Below are positions 7,254 to 7,725 of a DNA stretch of 7,725 nucleotides, in pieces. The stretch is from positions 1 through 7,725 of the forward strand of contig JAJRPT010000228.1 in assembly GCA_024280675.1 (NCBI GenBank), in the 5' to 3' direction. The notes under the pieces are model-generated. The model was not told where the DNA came from. It saw nothing but the letters and a program-made list of their open reading frames with translations, and ran no database searches. Every line of letters begins with the position of its first letter. Position 1 is the first letter of the stretch. A program made the position numbers and the translations under genes. The stretch is from Bacteroidota bacterium. Its GTDB lineage: Bacteria; Bacteroidota; Ignavibacteria; Kapaibacteriales; UBA2268.

Positions 7254-7725
7254 ATGATAAAAAATAAAGAAAAGAAAAAAACATTAATGGAAGAATTTTG
7301 GGACACACTCAAAATTCTGCCTCAGGCATTTTTGTTTGTCCTGATAATTAACGGTGTTGCCATTGCCTCATTTGTGGTGCCGACCGGATCGATGGAAGAC
7401 ACGGTAATGACTGGTGACTTCTTGTTTGTCAATCGTTTTATTTACGGACCAACGACTCCGCAAATAATTCCTATTGTAAACATTGAGTTACCCTATTACA
7501 AATTCCCAGGTTTTTGGGAGCCTGAGAAAAATGATGTGATTGTATTTGTCTTTCCTGGAAATTATTCTAAAAAAGATCCTGATCAATTTCAATATTATTT
7601 AAAAAGATGTGTTGCGGTTGCCGGCGATACGCTCGAGGTTCGTAACAAAGAAGTTTATGTCAATGGCAAACATTTCCCTTTGCCAGAAAAGGGGAAGCAT
7701 ATTTACAAAGATTTAAACCGCATGA
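7254..7725 (+). CDS. lepB: Signal peptidase I (LepB), N-terminal part, cut by window edge
   Basis: 157 codons are visible and the frame runs off the right edge. A basic cytoplasmic N-terminus (MIKNKEKKK) leads into one membrane segment (about 22-42). Box B follows, PTGSMEDTVMTGD, with the nucleophile S46. Box C/D regions come next: NDVIVFVFP (93-101) and YYLKRCVAVAGDTLEV with the general-base Lys K117. The last catalytic-fold box (GDNR.S.DSR) must lie past the edge. The enzyme is membrane-anchored and cleaves Sec and Tat signal peptides on the periplasmic face; likely clients include the three exported proteins encoded to the left. The stretch between boxes B and C (about 60-92, with PYYKFPGFW) is longer than in minimal Gram-positive enzymes. 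Start choice is uncertain: ATG 7254 gives a lysine-rich leader, while ATG 7287 (MEEFW) is also plausible; neither has a clear Shine-Dalgarno. No hairpin separates it from lepA, so co-transcription is likely. Confidence 0.95.
   Translation, partial: MIKNKEKKKTLMEEFWDTLKILPQAFLFVLIINGVAIASFVVPTGSMEDTVMTGDFLFVNRFIYGPTTPQIIPIVNIELPYYKFPGFWEPEKNDVIVFVFPGNYSKKDPDQFQYYLKRCVAVAGDTLEVRNKEVYVNGKHFPLPEKGKHIYKDLNRM

Overview
The window looks like ordinary chromosome from an AT-rich member of the Bacteroidota / Ignavibacteria (FCB) group. Three things point there. The protein at 2767-4161 ends in a type IX secretion (T9SS) sorting domain. Motifs of the Bacteroidota type TAnnTTTG lie upstream of three genes. 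The secreted proteins are of kinds common in these bacteria (Asp-box protein with Fn3 domains, TIM-barrel hydrolase, beta-barrel porin). The exact lineage cannot be fixed from the sequence alone.

Layout, left to right. (1) 1-2472, minus strand: a long secreted Asp-box (BNR) protein with two fibronectin-III-like domains; its C-terminus lies beyond the left edge. The frame is open for all 824 codons. (2) 2473-2766: a 294-base AT-rich gap between divergent genes. (3) 2767-4161, plus: a secreted clan GH-A-like TIM-barrel protein with a T9SS tail. (4) 4181-5200, minus: an outer-membrane beta-barrel, probably a porin, convergent with the previous gene and only 19 bases from it. (5) 5201-5412: a second divergent AT-rich gap with a promoter candidate in each direction. 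(6) 5413-7218, plus: lepA (elongation factor 4). (7) 7254-7725, plus: lepB (signal peptidase I), cut by the right edge.

The left two thirds is an envelope/secreted-protein region. The Asp-box protein and the hydrolase-like protein both carry Sec signal peptides and start from the same gap, so they could be co-regulated, but nothing proves a shared pathway. The right third is housekeeping: lepA-lepB is a widely conserved pair, and signal peptidase I is the enzyme expected to process the Sec signals of the three exported proteins. I see no tRNA, rRNA, CRISPR array, insertion sequence, phage gene or obvious new system. The least ordinary item is the hydrolase-like protein, whose putative acid/base motif reads NQEP rather than the usual NEP.
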